A DNA stretch of 64,000 nt from CALKZN01 sp050633785 (GCA_050633785.1 JBOEHE010000070.1:24962-88961), one strand, 5' to 3'; shown: positions 8,736-16,600, counted from the stretch's first letter. The notes: generated by a model from the sequence alone, not told the origin. Translations and numbers: made by a program.

Positions 8736-10463
8736 TCAACCCTCCGCATCCAAAGCAACTTCAGCAACACTTTTACCCGTTGCAATCATTGGGAATACAT
8801 TTTCTTCTTTATCAACTCTAACGTGTAATAAATAAGGACCGGTAGCCTCAATCGTTCGATCCAAAGCAGCCGATAAATCGTCATAATTGCGAACTTCTTC
8901 GCCAGGAACACCAAAACCTTCAGCTATTTTCAGAAAGTCCGGGTTGGTTAATGCCACCTGCGAATAACGATTGTCAAAAAACAATTCCTGCCATTGGCGC
9001 ACCATTCCCAGATAGTTATTGTCTAGCAACAATATTTTCACCGGCACATTCCATTGACTGAGCATCCCCAGCTCCTGAATAGTCATCTGGAAACCGCCAT
9101 CACCAACAACCATGTACACCTGACGCTCTTTGTCCGCTAATTTAGCACCAAAAGCGGCAGGCAACCCAAAGCCCATAGTCCCAGAACCTCCAGAACTGAT
9201 CCAGGCATCAGCCGTTTTAAACTGATAGTAGCGCATCGCAACCATTTGATGTTGGCCAACGTCTGTTACTATCACGCCCTGGCCATCCGTTTTATCTGAC
9301 AACATGCGAATGACTTGAGGCATTTTAATCGAACCAGATTCATTAGGTGCCAAGCAACCCTTAATCACTTTGTCATGCTCCTTGTCCCAACAGTCTGTAA
9401 ATTGCTGCAACCAATGAGGATATTGCCGTTGCTCAACCTGTGGCAATAAAGCCTCTAAAGCCTGTTTGGCATCCGCATGAATCGCAACTGTAGTAGGTAC
9501 ATTCTTATCAATCTCAGATTTATCAATCTCAATATGAATGACCTTACTATTGGGCAGATAACGGGTGATGTCTCCAGTAACCCTGTCATCAAAACGCATG
9601 CCAATAGCGATAACAACATCAGCATCATTACTCAGCAAATTTGGCCCATAGTTGCCATGCATACCCAACAGACCTATGCTGAGTGGATGTTCAGCAGACA
9701 GACAGGACAAGCCATGAAAAGTCGTTGCTACTGGAATTCCCGCCTTTTCAACAAACTCCTGAAACACTGCTTGAGCACCCGCAATATGAATACCATGCCC
9801 AGCTAAAATTAAGGGTTGTTTTGCAGAGTTGATCAATTGCGCTGCTGCTGTAATAGATTCAGCTTTGACTTTGGGTCGCGGCCGGTAACTGCGCACATCT
9901 ACAATTGGGTTCTCTTTCAGGCTTTCGTAATTTAGTTCGAATTCCTGGATCTGTGCATTTTTGGTGATATCAATCAACACTGGCCCAGGTTTGCCAGTAC
10001 TAGCAACATAGAACGCTTTGCGCATCACTGCCGGGATATCCCGCGCATCAGTAATCTGATAATTCCACTTTGTTAATGGCGATGATGCGCCAATAATATC
10101 CGACTCCTGAAATGCATCAGAACCCAAAAGGTGATCAGCAACCTGACCGGTTATTGCTACCAATGGTGTTGAGTCCAGCAAGGCATCATACAATCCGGTC
10201 AATAAGTTGGTCGCCCCTGGCCCAGATGTCGCCATACAAACCGCAGGCGCTCGATTGATCCGCGCATAGCCTTCAGCAGCATGGATAGCACCTTGCTCAT
10301 GTCGAGCCAAAATATGCGTTAACTGATCTGCATAATCATACAGAGCATCATAAACAGGCATAATTGCACCACCAGGATAGCCAAATATAGTATCCACCCC
10401 TTCAGCTACAAGGCATTCAAGAACCGCAGAAGAACCCAAACATGTTTTATTCTTTATCGCCAT
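8736..10463 (-). CDS. ilvB: Acetolactate synthase, catalytic large subunit
   Basis: This 575-residue ThDP-dependent enzyme condenses two pyruvates, or pyruvate and 2-oxobutyrate, in valine/leucine and isoleucine synthesis. The N-terminal ThDP-binding domain has GYPGGAIMPVYDAL (about 28) and the catalytic Glu56 in ARHEQGA. The central domain includes GMRFDDRVTGD. The C-terminal pyrophosphate-binding domain has the GDGGF...DNN motif (about residues 430-460). The C-terminal MIATGKSVAE is typical of acetohydroxyacid synthases. It lies 15 bases downstream of ilvD and directly upstream of ilvN, all under the attenuator at 12255-12381. Confidence 0.95.
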   Translation of the reverse strand: MAIKNKTCLGSSAVLECLVAEGVDTIFGYPGGAIMPVYDALYDYADQLTHILARHEQGAIHAAEGYARINRAPAVCMATSGPGATNLLTGLYDALLDSTPLVAITGQVADHLLGSDAFQESDIIGASSPLTKWNYQITDARDIPAVMRKAFYVASTGKPGPVLIDITKNAQIQEFELNYESLKENPIVDVRSYRPRPKVKAESITAAAQLINSAKQPLILAGHGIHIAGAQAVFQEFVEKAGIPVATTFHGLSCLSAEHPLSIGLLGMHGNYGPNLLSNDADVVIAIGMRFDDRVTGDITRYLPNSKVIHIEIDKSEIDKNVPTTVAIHADAKQALEALLPQVEQRQYPHWLQQFTDCWDKEHDKVIKGCLAPNESGSIKMPQVIRMLSDKTDGQGVIVTDVGQHQMVAMRYYQFKTADAWISSGGSGTMGFGLPAAFGAKLADKERQVYMVVGDGGFQMTIQELGMLSQWNVPVKILLLDNNYLGMVRQWQELFFDNRYSQVALTNPDFLKIAEGFGVPGEEVRNYDDLSAALDRTIEATGPYLLHVRVDKEENVFPMIATGKSVAEVALDAEG

Positions 10464-10478
10464 AACTATTTTCTTCCT

Positions 10479-12168
10479 TTAATTTTCATCGGTAACACAG
10501 CCTTCACTGGCAGTCGAAACTGAGTGAGCATATTTGCGTAAAATCCCACTGGAGACTCTTCGCTCTGGTTCAGTCCACTTGGCTCGGCGGGCAGCTAATT
10601 CTGCATCATCCAAATCAACAGACAAGGTATTCGCATCAGCATCAATCGTGATCACATCACCATCTTCCAACAATGCCAGATTACCGCCAACTTGAGCTTC
10701 CGGAGTGATATGACCAACAACAAACCCATGCGTACCTCCTGAGAAGCGTCCATCTGTAATTAAGGCTACTTTGTCACCCAAACCCGCCCCCATAATTAAC
10801 GAAGTAGGTTTGAGCATTTCTGGTAAACCCGGTCCTCCTTTAGGACCAATATAACGAATAACCACTACCTGACCGGCCTCTACATCGCCATTCAAAATAG
10901 CGGCGTTGAGCTCAGGCTCACTGTTAAACACTTTTGCCGTGCCGGTAAACACCAGCCCTTCTTTACCCGTTATTTTGGCAACAGCACCTTGCTCTGCCAA
11001 ATTACCATAAAGAATCTGCAAATGTCCGGTTGGCTTAATCGCATTACTCACAGGAAAAATGATCTTTTGCTGCTCATCCAGACTAGGAACACTGTCAAGA
11101 TTTTCAGCCACCGTTTTGCCCGTTACAGTCAAACATGAACCATCAAGCATGTCATTTTCCAACATAAATTTCATAACACCAGGAACCCCGCCCACCTGAT
11201 GCAAGTCTTCCATGACATATTTGCCGCTCGGCTTAAGGTCAGCTAGAAATGGCGTTTCATCGCTGATACGTTGAAAGTCATCGATAGTAATGCTGACATC
11301 AACGGACTTCGCGATCGCAATCATATGTAAAACAGCATTGGTTGACCCACCAAGAACCATAATACTGCGAAGTGCATTTTCAAAAGCGGCCTTGGTCATA
11401 ATATCCCTTGGCAGAATGTTCTTTTCCAGCAGGTTATAAATAGCCGGACCTAAACGCTGCGCTTCCAGCTTCTTCTCATCCGTTGCTGCCGGAATTGAGG
11501 AGTTAAATGGCAGACTCATACCCATCACTTCAATGGCACTAGCCATAGTATTAGCGGTATACATACCGCCACAAGCACCAGCTCCAGGACAAGCTTTCTT
11601 CACAACATTTTTGAACTCTTCTTCATCAATCTCGCCAGATGTCTTTTTACCCAATGCTTCAAATGCTGAAACGATATCCAATTTCTGCCCATTATGACGA
11701 CCCGCTGCTATAGTACCTCCATAAACCAGAATTGCCGGGCGGTTCAAGCGACCGATTGCCATCATGGCACCAGGCATATTTTTATCGCATCCAACCACAG
11801 TGATCAAGCCATCGTACCATTGTGCACCCATTACCGTTTCAATAGAGTCAGCGATAATATCTCGAGATGGTAAGGAAAATTTCATCCCTTCAGTGCCCAT
11901 GGAAATACCGTCACTGACACCAATAGTATGAAAAATAAGCCCAACCAGATCTTGCTGATCAACCGATTGCTTTACTTTAGTCGCCAAATGATTCAAATGC
12001 ATATTACAGGGATTTCCTTGCCAACCGGTACTTGCCACACCAATTTGTGGCTNNTGGCTTTTTCAAATCCTCCTCGGTCAAGCCAATTGCGTGCAACATG
12101 GCTTGAGCTGCCGGTTGAGTTGGGTCTTGGGTGACGTGTTTACTGTATTTATTTAATGGCTTTTTCAT
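10479..12168 (-). CDS. ilvD: Dihydroxy-acid dehydratase (interrupted by two unknown bases)
   Basis: This [Fe-S] dehydratase catalyses the third step of branched-chain amino acid synthesis. Family motifs are present: NPCNMH, VGCDKNMPG, CPGAGACGGMYTANTM, and a C-terminal DGRFSGGTHG. As sequenced, the frame breaks at NN (12053-12054), where the 5-mer tggct occurs on both sides. Removing one copy plus the two Ns (7 bases) restores the frame exactly. It joins ...EEDLKK to PQIGVASTGW and gives a 560-residue protein, the usual length, from the ATG at 12168. The gene is therefore probably intact and the break is an assembly artefact. It is first in the operon with ilvB and ilvN, 131 bases downstream of the leader terminator/attenuator region. 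Confidence 0.93.
12048..12059. other. Ambiguous bases with flanking 5-bp duplication (assembly join)
   Basis: The plus strand reads tggct-NN-tggct. The same five bases end the left piece and start the right piece, as expected when two contigs with a short overlap are joined by a minimal N spacer. Collapsing the duplication restores the ilvD reading frame, which supports an artefact rather than a biological frameshift. Confidence 0.85.
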
Positions 12169-12254
12169 AATTATCATGTGCTTTAGACAATCAGCACCCT
12201 ATCACTGTGTTCTCGTTATTGAAGTGTTAAATGTTATTTTCATACGACTCAATG

Positions 12255-12287
12255 AAAAAAGCCTTTCTCATTTGAGAAAGGCTTTTT
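12255..12287 (-). terminator. ilv attenuator terminator (regions 3:4)
   Basis: On the minus strand GCCTTTCTCA (12282-12273) pairs perfectly with TGAGAAAGGC (12270-12261), flanked by an A-run before and six Ts after. This is a Rho-independent terminator lying between the leader peptide (ending 12313) and ilvD (starting 12168). It would stop transcription before the structural genes when the leader is translated without pausing. Confidence 0.85.
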
Positions 12288-12332
12288 GTTTGTCAATACA
12301 ACCTCTCTCCAGTCAATTTATGTCGACTAGAA
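12274..12332 (-). promoter_or_regulatory. Antiterminator and pause-hairpin segments of the ilv attenuator (regions 1, 2, 3)
   Basis: Region 1, TTCTAGTC (12332-12325), lies in the Val-Leu-Val codons of the leader. It pairs with GACTGGAG (12314-12307) across a 10-base loop, with two G-U pairs. Region 2, GAGAGAGG (12309-12302), overlaps that arm. It can instead pair with CCTTTCTC (12281-12274), the first arm of the terminator, with a single G-U pair. Stalling at Ile/Val/Leu codons would mask region 1, let 2:3 form and allow readthrough into ilvD. The pairings were read by eye; energies were not computed. Confidence 0.75.
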
Positions 12333-12381
12333 CCACCACAATTGCAATTACGCTGCTGATTGGAATGTTGATTGAGATCAT
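12313..12381 (-). CDS. ilvL: ilv operon leader peptide (22 aa)
   Basis: This short reading frame is ATG to TGA, 22 codons, in which 13 residues are branched-chain: seven Ile, five Val and one Leu. The core is SSVIAIVVVLVDIN. It sits upstream of an intrinsic terminator and of ilvD, exactly as the leader peptides of enteric ilvGMEDA and ilvBN operons do. No strong ribosome site is evident upstream (AT-rich), which is the main weakness. It acts in cis: ribosome stalling at the Ile/Val/Leu codons when charged tRNA is scarce would switch the RNA to the antiterminated form. The frame is too short for routine gene calling. Confidence 0.85.
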   Translation of the reverse strand: MISINIPISSVIAIVVVLVDIN

Positions 12382-12413
12382 ATTTAAAATGAGTTTCGTT
12401 TGCTTCGACTGAA

Positions 12414-12442
12414 ATTAAACACCGTAGCCGACATTAACGCAA
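12414..12442 (-). promoter_or_regulatory. Sigma-70 type promoter for the ilv leader and operon
   Basis: On the minus strand TTGCGT (12442-12437) and TTTAAT (12419-12414) are separated by exactly 17 bases. This places the start of transcription near 12407 and the leader ATG about 25 bases downstream. Matches to the -35 and -10 consensus are 4 and 5 of 6. Confidence 0.6.
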
Positions 12443-12466
12443 CTTTTTTCCACTATATTGCTCTTA

Positions 12467-12886
12467 TTAACTCGTTTTTTTCGCTGTTTTCTTTGAAGAA
12501 CTCGACTTTTTCACTTTTTTCTTTGTCGTTTTCTTAGTTGAGCTTGTCTTCTTTTTGCTTGACGCTTTCTTGTCAGTCACTTTTTTCTTAGCTGTTGCCT
12601 TAGTTTTTTTGGCTTTACTGCTAGCCGTTGTTTTTTTGTCCGCCGCTTTTTTACTGGCAGTGCTTTTAGACTTTTTAGCAGCAGTAGCTTTGCCTGGTTT
12701 AGCTCGACAAAAGGCAGCCACTTTAGCGCCGTCTTTACGTTTATAGGCAGCAACCCAGCTACAGGAATTACTGGCTCCACAAGCGGTTTTAGATTTTCCT
12801 TTACAACTGGCTGCGTATGACTGGGTTGAGAACAGCCCAATGCTGACAACCAGAGAAACCAACAGCGACAATACTGTCTTTTTCAT
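12467..12886 (-). CDS. Exported protein with Cys-rich module and histone-H1-like Lys/Ala tail
   Basis: The protein has 139 residues. A clear Sec signal peptide (residues 1-25, MKKTVLSLLVSLVVSIGLFS then TQSYA) is followed by a compact module with cysteines at 28, 36, 42 and 60 in the pattern CKxKSKxxC...CSWVxxYKRKDG. A long Lys/Ser/Thr/Ala repeat tail (about 65-139) resembles the C-terminus of histone H1. Similar short CKG...CSWV modules occur in marine proteobacterial proteins, but I know no assigned function. The signal peptide argues against a nucleoid role. A basic tail outside the membrane could bind polyanions such as LPS, DNA or teichoic-like polymers. An AGAGGT site precedes the ATG. 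Confidence 0.75.
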   Translation of the reverse strand: MKKTVLSLLVSLVVSIGLFSTQSYAASCKGKSKTACGASNSCSWVAAYKRKDGAKVAAFCRAKPGKATAAKKSKSTASKKAADKKTTASSKAKKTKATAKKKVTDKKASSKKKTSSTKKTTKKKVKKSSSSKKTAKKTS

Positions 12887-13025
12887 TTCTGTACCTCTAA
12901 ACTATTATTTAAACTATTATTGAACAGCAAAATTAAACCACACTAACGCCCTGAAAACACACAAATACCACTGAAACCGTGTAAAACTTTGTTACCAGAT
13001 TTCGCCATCAACCCAAGCTATAAGT

Positions 13026-14129
13026 TCAAGCGGTCAATTGAAAATGTTTACTCAGCTTTAAACCTTGTGATTGATAGTTGGAATTAAGGTCCGTTCCATA
13101 AACCCTTTGTGGCAACTCTGTCAGGCATTCATATTTCAGACGCCCCACATATTGACCGTGTTCAAGTAGAAAAGGCACATCATAAGAACGCACTTCCAAC
13201 ACCGCCCTTGATCCCTTACCACCGGCTTCGGGAGCCCCAAATCCTGGATCAAAAAAACCAGCATAATGCACTCTGAATTCACCAACAAGAGTATCATAAG
13301 CCACCATCTCAGCAGCATGATCAACAGGCACATGCACGGCTTCCTGCGATGCCAGAATATAAAATTCACCTGGATCAAGGATCAAACCATTATCCTGCTG
13401 GCGATAAATCGGTTCCCAGAAATCCTCAACTCTATAGGCACCAACCTGATCAACATCTATTACACCAGCATGGCGTTTTGCTCGATAACCAATCAAACCA
13501 TTTTGCTGAGTACCATTCACATCCGCAGTCAATGGAATCCCTCCTTTGATATGATCTTCAGACAATTTCAAATCAACCAGATCTCGTGTTTGGTGCAATG
13601 ACACATGCTCAGAATCGTCAAGAAAAGGGTTTCCAGAACGTATTCGGAGTTGCGACAACCGAGTTCCAGGACGAACCAGAACACTAAACGTTTGCGGGCA
13701 AATCTCCGCATACAGTTCACCTTGATAACCAGATACTACCTGATCAAATTCACGACCATAATCAACGATCATTCGTGTAAAAACATCCAACCGACCCGTT
13801 GAACTTTTTGGGTTTGCAGCAGCTGACAAACTTTTTGGCAGGACCAGTGATTCCATTAATGGAACGATATAAACGCAATCTTTTTCCAGAACAGCTCCGG
13901 CGCTTAAGTCAATCTGATGCATGGCCAATTTATCCAGACACTCAAGCACAGTGCGTTTAGAACCAGGCAAGAAAGAAGTTCTTACTCGATAAGCCACGTT
14001 GCCAAGGCGAAGATCAAGACTTGCAGGTTGAATCTGCTCTGCCTTGATCGGCAAGTCACTCTTAATACAATTATCAACTATCAGTTGCTGCAAATGCTGA
14101 GAAGGTAATGCGCCGCGATGTGTAATCAT
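13026..14129 (-). CDS. dcd: 2'-deoxycytidine 5'-triphosphate deaminase, long form
   Basis: This 367-residue protein belongs to the long dCTP deaminase family, roughly twice the size of enteric Dcd. The N-terminal half has the LPSQxLQ and IQPASLDLRLG motifs, where LDLRLG is a dCTP deaminase/dUTPase signature, and KSSTGRLDVFTR follows around 110. A second half repeats the fold, with GFFDPGFGAPEAGGKGSRAVLEV near 300. It makes dUTP from dCTP for thymidylate synthesis. It starts at the ATG at 14129 and follows the small hypothetical gene 14178-14582 by 48 bases, so the two may be cotranscribed. The catalytic Glu could not be assigned with certainty by eye. Confidence 0.88.
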   Translation of the reverse strand: MITHRGALPSQHLQQLIVDNCIKSDLPIKAEQIQPASLDLRLGNVAYRVRTSFLPGSKRTVLECLDKLAMHQIDLSAGAVLEKDCVYIVPLMESLVLPKSLSAAANPKSSTGRLDVFTRMIVDYGREFDQVVSGYQGELYAEICPQTFSVLVRPGTRLSQLRIRSGNPFLDDSEHVSLHQTRDLVDLKLSEDHIKGGIPLTADVNGTQQNGLIGYRAKRHAGVIDVDQVGAYRVEDFWEPIYRQQDNGLILDPGEFYILASQEAVHVPVDHAAEMVAYDTLVGEFRVHYAGFFDPGFGAPEAGGKGSRAVLEVRSYDVPFLLEHGQYVGRLKYECLTELPQRVYGTDLNSNYQSQGLKLSKHFQLTA

Positions 14130-14177
14130 TTATGTTTACTGGTTGTCGCTCCGCTTGAGTTGCAAGCGTTTGCGTTG

Positions 14178-14582
14178 TTAACGTTTATTTTGTCCATTTT
14201 CCATTTGCAGCTCTAAAACACAATAGTTTTTGTGCCTGCATCCCCGGCGCAACCATTTCATGAACCGAGCAAATATCGGCTTCAAACCATATTTGCGTAA
14301 CGTCGCAGAGAATAACCAGGGAAATTCGCTTTCAGCATGAACTGAAGCTGTAGCCAATACCCAATCACCCCGACGGTTTCCATTGCTATCGGTAGCAGCC
14401 AATTTAATGGTGTTATTGCAAAAGACACGATCAACCTTAGGACTTGATGCTGGCACACGGATGTATACGGATTGATCTTTCTGCACGAAAAAAAGAGGCG
14501 TCTGATAACACTTTCCTTCATCGTCAGTTGATTCAACAACTAGGGTTTCACCCTGAAATATCGTTTGTTTTTTTTCTGCCAC
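14178..14582 (-). CDS. Small hypothetical protein, possibly nitroreductase/PPOX-like fold
   Basis: The protein has 134 residues if it starts at GTG 14582. An upstream TTG (14615) would add eleven residues but lies in a hairpin and is disfavoured. The segment VVESTDDEGKCYQTPLFFV weakly recalls the first strands of F420-type or PPOX split-barrel proteins (ESTGRKSGKxxxTPL), but I cannot confirm this. The C-terminal part is basic (FMKWLRRGCRHK). It lies 48 bases upstream of dcd in the same direction. No signal peptide or membrane segment is seen, and function is unassigned. Confidence 0.55.
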   Translation of the reverse strand: MAEKKQTIFQGETLVVESTDDEGKCYQTPLFFVQKDQSVYIRVPASSPKVDRVFCNNTIKLAATDSNGNRRGDWVLATASVHAESEFPWLFSATLRKYGLKPIFARFMKWLRRGCRHKNYCVLELQMENGQNKR

Positions 14583-14590
14583 TATAGTTA

Positions 14591-14612
14591 TAAAACCGCC
14601 TGGTTGGCGGTT
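14591..14612 (-). terminator. Short GC-rich hairpin with T-run upstream of 14178-14582
   Basis: On the minus strand AACCGCC-AACCA-GGCGGTT is followed by TTAT. It looks like a small intrinsic terminator or attenuator just before the GTG start at 14582. It might end transcripts coming from upstream, or control this gene and dcd. The U-tract is short. Confidence 0.4.
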
Positions 14613-14774
14613 CAATACGGATTAAGTGGGCGGATTTTATGCAAAAAACAGTCTAGATTAAAGATTTTTTATACTTCTTTACCGAAAAAGACAGCCACTT
14701 TATTCAGCATCAAACAAGCAAGCTATTGTAAACAAAGAGATAAACCAAAAAATTCTTCTATAAAAAAGGCCAAT

Positions 14775-14875
14775 AAAAAAGCCCCATGCCTGGGGTTAAG
14801 GCAATGGGGCTAGGAGGGGTCAGAAGGAAAGAGTTACAATGTAAACCTTCTTTTTGAATACAGCTAGGTATTCGA
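14775..14875 (-). ncRNA. Candidate sigma-54-dependent small RNA divergent from glrK
   Basis: The predicted transcript is about 100 bases, starting near 14873-14875, twelve bases after the sigma-54 element at 14885-14902. It ends at an intrinsic terminator. Three hairpins can be drawn. The first is 5'-GAATAC-CTAGCT-GTATTC (14873-14856). The second is AGAAGG...CCTTCT (14851-14822) with an inner TTAC-ATT-GTAA. The third is the terminator AGCCCCATTGCCT...AGGCATGGGGCT (14811-14780) with six Ts. Between hairpins two and three lies an unpaired GACCCCTCCTAG, whose CCCTCC is anti-Shine-Dalgarno-like. No reading frame is evident. In enteric bacteria the GlrR-activated sRNA GlmY sits beside glrK; here the candidate is divergent and shorter. 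I cannot show homology to GlmY, so it may be a functional analogue or something new. Confidence 0.68.
14780..14811 (-). terminator. Intrinsic terminator of the candidate small RNA
   Basis: AGCCCCA-TTGCCT, loop TAACCCC, AGGCA-TGGGGCT on the minus strand, followed by six Ts (14780-14775). One bulged base interrupts the stem. No minus-strand gene ends upstream of it, which is why an RNA gene was sought here. Confidence 0.75.
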
Positions 14876-14884
14876 AAATATATA

Positions 14885-14902
14885 TAGCATTTTGCGTGCC
14901 AA
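14885..14902 (-). promoter_or_regulatory. Sigma-54 (-24/-12) promoter of the candidate small RNA
   Basis: TTGGCACGCAAAATGCTA on the minus strand fits the RpoN consensus TTGGCACG-N4-TTGCW with one mismatch. It has the invariant GG and GC exactly ten bases apart. The predicted +1 is near 14875. A sigma-54 activator gene, glrR, lies in the neighbouring operon. Confidence 0.8.
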
Positions 14903-14994
14903 AAAAATAAAAAAGCAGAATATCAAAGACTTACAGGTCTTTTTAAACACAATCAAAAATTTGAAATGAAATTCACTCTTTTTTCAGTCAAATA

Positions 14995-15012
14995 TGTCGC
15001 TTTTTTGTGACG
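14995..15012. promoter_or_regulatory. GlrR-like enhancer site 1
   Basis: TGTC-N10-GACG fits the TGTC-N10-GACA pattern I recall for GlrR/QseF activator sites at enteric glmY/glmZ, with one mismatch. It lies about 95-110 bases upstream of the sigma-54 promoter, a usual enhancer distance. Confidence 0.45.
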
Positions 15013-15060
15013 CATTTAAGCAATAATACCCTAAGGTGCTGTATTATCTAAATAAAATAC

Positions 15061-15078
15061 TGTCTCATATTTAATACA
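15061..15078. promoter_or_regulatory. GlrR-like enhancer site 2
   Basis: TGTC-N10-TACA has one mismatch from TGTC-N10-GACA. It lies about 160-175 bases upstream of the sigma-54 element and 110 bases before glrK, between the two divergent transcripts. Confidence 0.4.
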
Positions 15079-15190
15079 TTTGATTTTCAACGCAGTTTAT
15101 CGCATGGTTACATGAAACACCTGGACGGTTGCGAGCAATAATACCGCTAACCGACAACCATAATAAAAAATAAAACCAAGATTATTTATC

Positions 15191-16600
15191 GTGTTTAAAC
15201 CTAAATCCACCACACAAATAACACTTATCTGCTTTGGCCTTGTCGTCATTCCACTGTTTCTGGCCCTTATATTCAGCGTTTATCAGCTAGACAATATTGA
15301 CCAGAAACTGTCTGAAACTCTCGAAAAGAATGCAGAAGTCTCTCTCCAGTCCAAAGGCATATACAATATTATCAATGGGCTGGAAAGAAGTGCCAAACAG
15401 TATATCGTCCTCAAAGACATTGAAATCCTCGAGAACTACAATGAACTGGTATCTCAACTGGAAGACCGTTATAAAGCAATAGAACGACTTAACCTCCCCC
15501 CTGAGATCATTACATTTATACACCAACTCAGCAAAGACACGCAAAATGTTCGCGGCAATCTGTTCGATAAAGATACCAAACAGATAAACGCTCTATCATC
15601 TATTTTCAGTCGCCTACGCGCCACAGATGACAAACTCAGTGACGCCATCCAGGAGTATTCAAAACAATCAATATCCGGCCTGATCAGCGAAAGCAAGCGA
15701 ATCAAAAACATGCTATCCATCATGAGCATCCTGCTAATCCCGAGCATTTTGCTGTTGATTGCCTATTTCAGCCGAATCATCAATAAGCCCATTGGTCAAC
15801 TAAGGGTAGCAATAGAAAAAATTGGTAAACAACATCTAGAGCAACCCATCAAGGTCAGTGGCCCCAAAAACCTGCAGATACTGGGTCGCAGACTGGAATG
15901 GTTGCGTGTTCAATTGAAAGAACTGGATTCACAGAAAAAACAATTCTTACAACATGTATCCCACGAGCTGAAAACCCCGCTGACAGCCATTCGTGAAGGC
16001 ACTGAATTATTGAGCGATCAGGTGATTGGCCCACTTAATGAGAAGCAACATGAAGTCACAGACATACTGAAAACAAATAGCAAGCAACTGCAACACCAGA
16101 TAGAAGATTTGCTTGCCTACAATAAAACCATTGTTGAATCAGACATCACTCGCCGAATTGAATTGCCTTTAAACGAAGTCATTACTGAAGCCATCGACGA
16201 ACAGAAACTGTCAATCAAGGGTCGCAAGTTAAAAATCAAAACCAGCCTGAAAAGTATCAGCCTCAAAGTTGATCCAGAACAAATGTTGGTTATTTTCCGT
16301 AACTTATTATCCAACGCTATTAAATACTCTCCCCCAGGTGGAGAAATAAAAATTTCCTTAAAAGAAAAAACCAGTTATGCAGAATTTAATATAGAAGACA
16401 GTGGACCCGGTATTCATATAGAAGAACGAGAAGAAGTATTCAGCGCTTTCTACAAAGGAAAAAAAGATGGCACTGGGTATATGAAGGGCACTGGCCTGGG
16501 ATTAGCCATTGTCAAACAGTTTATCGACTTCCACAAAGGTGAAATTAAATTAATTGATAGTAACCGGGGTGCACACTTTAGAATACGCCTGCCGATATAA
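15191..16600 (+). CDS. glrK: Sensor histidine kinase GlrK (QseE)
   Basis: This 469-residue inner-membrane kinase has a first membrane segment at about residues 10-29 and a helical periplasmic region. A second membrane segment (about 176-195) precedes a HAMP region. The HisKA domain has the phospho-acceptor His258 in HVSHELKTPLTAIREG. The HATPase domain has NLLSNAIKYSPPGG (N box), DSGPGI and GLGLAIVK. It begins with GTG, giving MFKPKSTTQITL. With the lipoprotein QseG and the response regulator GlrR directly downstream it reproduces the enteric glrK-qseG-glrR (qseEGF) order, which decides the name. The operon is divergent from the candidate sigma-54 sRNA. Confidence 0.88.
   Translation: MFKPKSTTQITLICFGLVVIPLFLALIFSVYQLDNIDQKLSETLEKNAEVSLQSKGIYNIINGLERSAKQYIVLKDIEILENYNELVSQLEDRYKAIERLNLPPEIITFIHQLSKDTQNVRGNLFDKDTKQINALSSIFSRLRATDDKLSDAIQEYSKQSISGLISESKRIKNMLSIMSILLIPSILLLIAYFSRIINKPIGQLRVAIEKIGKQHLEQPIKVSGPKNLQILGRRLEWLRVQLKELDSQKKQFLQHVSHELKTPLTAIREGTELLSDQVIGPLNEKQHEVTDILKTNSKQLQHQIEDLLAYNKTIVESDITRRIELPLNEVITEAIDEQKLSIKGRKLKIKTSLKSISLKVDPEQMLVIFRNLLSNAIKYSPPGGEIKISLKEKTSYAEFNIEDSGPGIHIEEREEVFSAFYKGKKDGTGYMKGTGLGLAIVKQFIDFHKGEIKLIDSNRGAHFRIRLPI

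Noticed and set aside
12048..12059. True programmed frameshift in ilvD
   Set aside because: Ns with duplicated flanks and exact frame restoration by removing them fit an assembly join better.
12555..12849. Open frames on both strands inside the Lys/Ala-rich gene
   Set aside because: They are frame shadows of the low-complexity AAA/GCN-rich coding sequence.
14641..14770. Additional plus-strand gene before glrK (open frame 14565-14813)
   Set aside because: No ribosome site; it overlaps the minus-strand terminator of the candidate sRNA and shows no family features.
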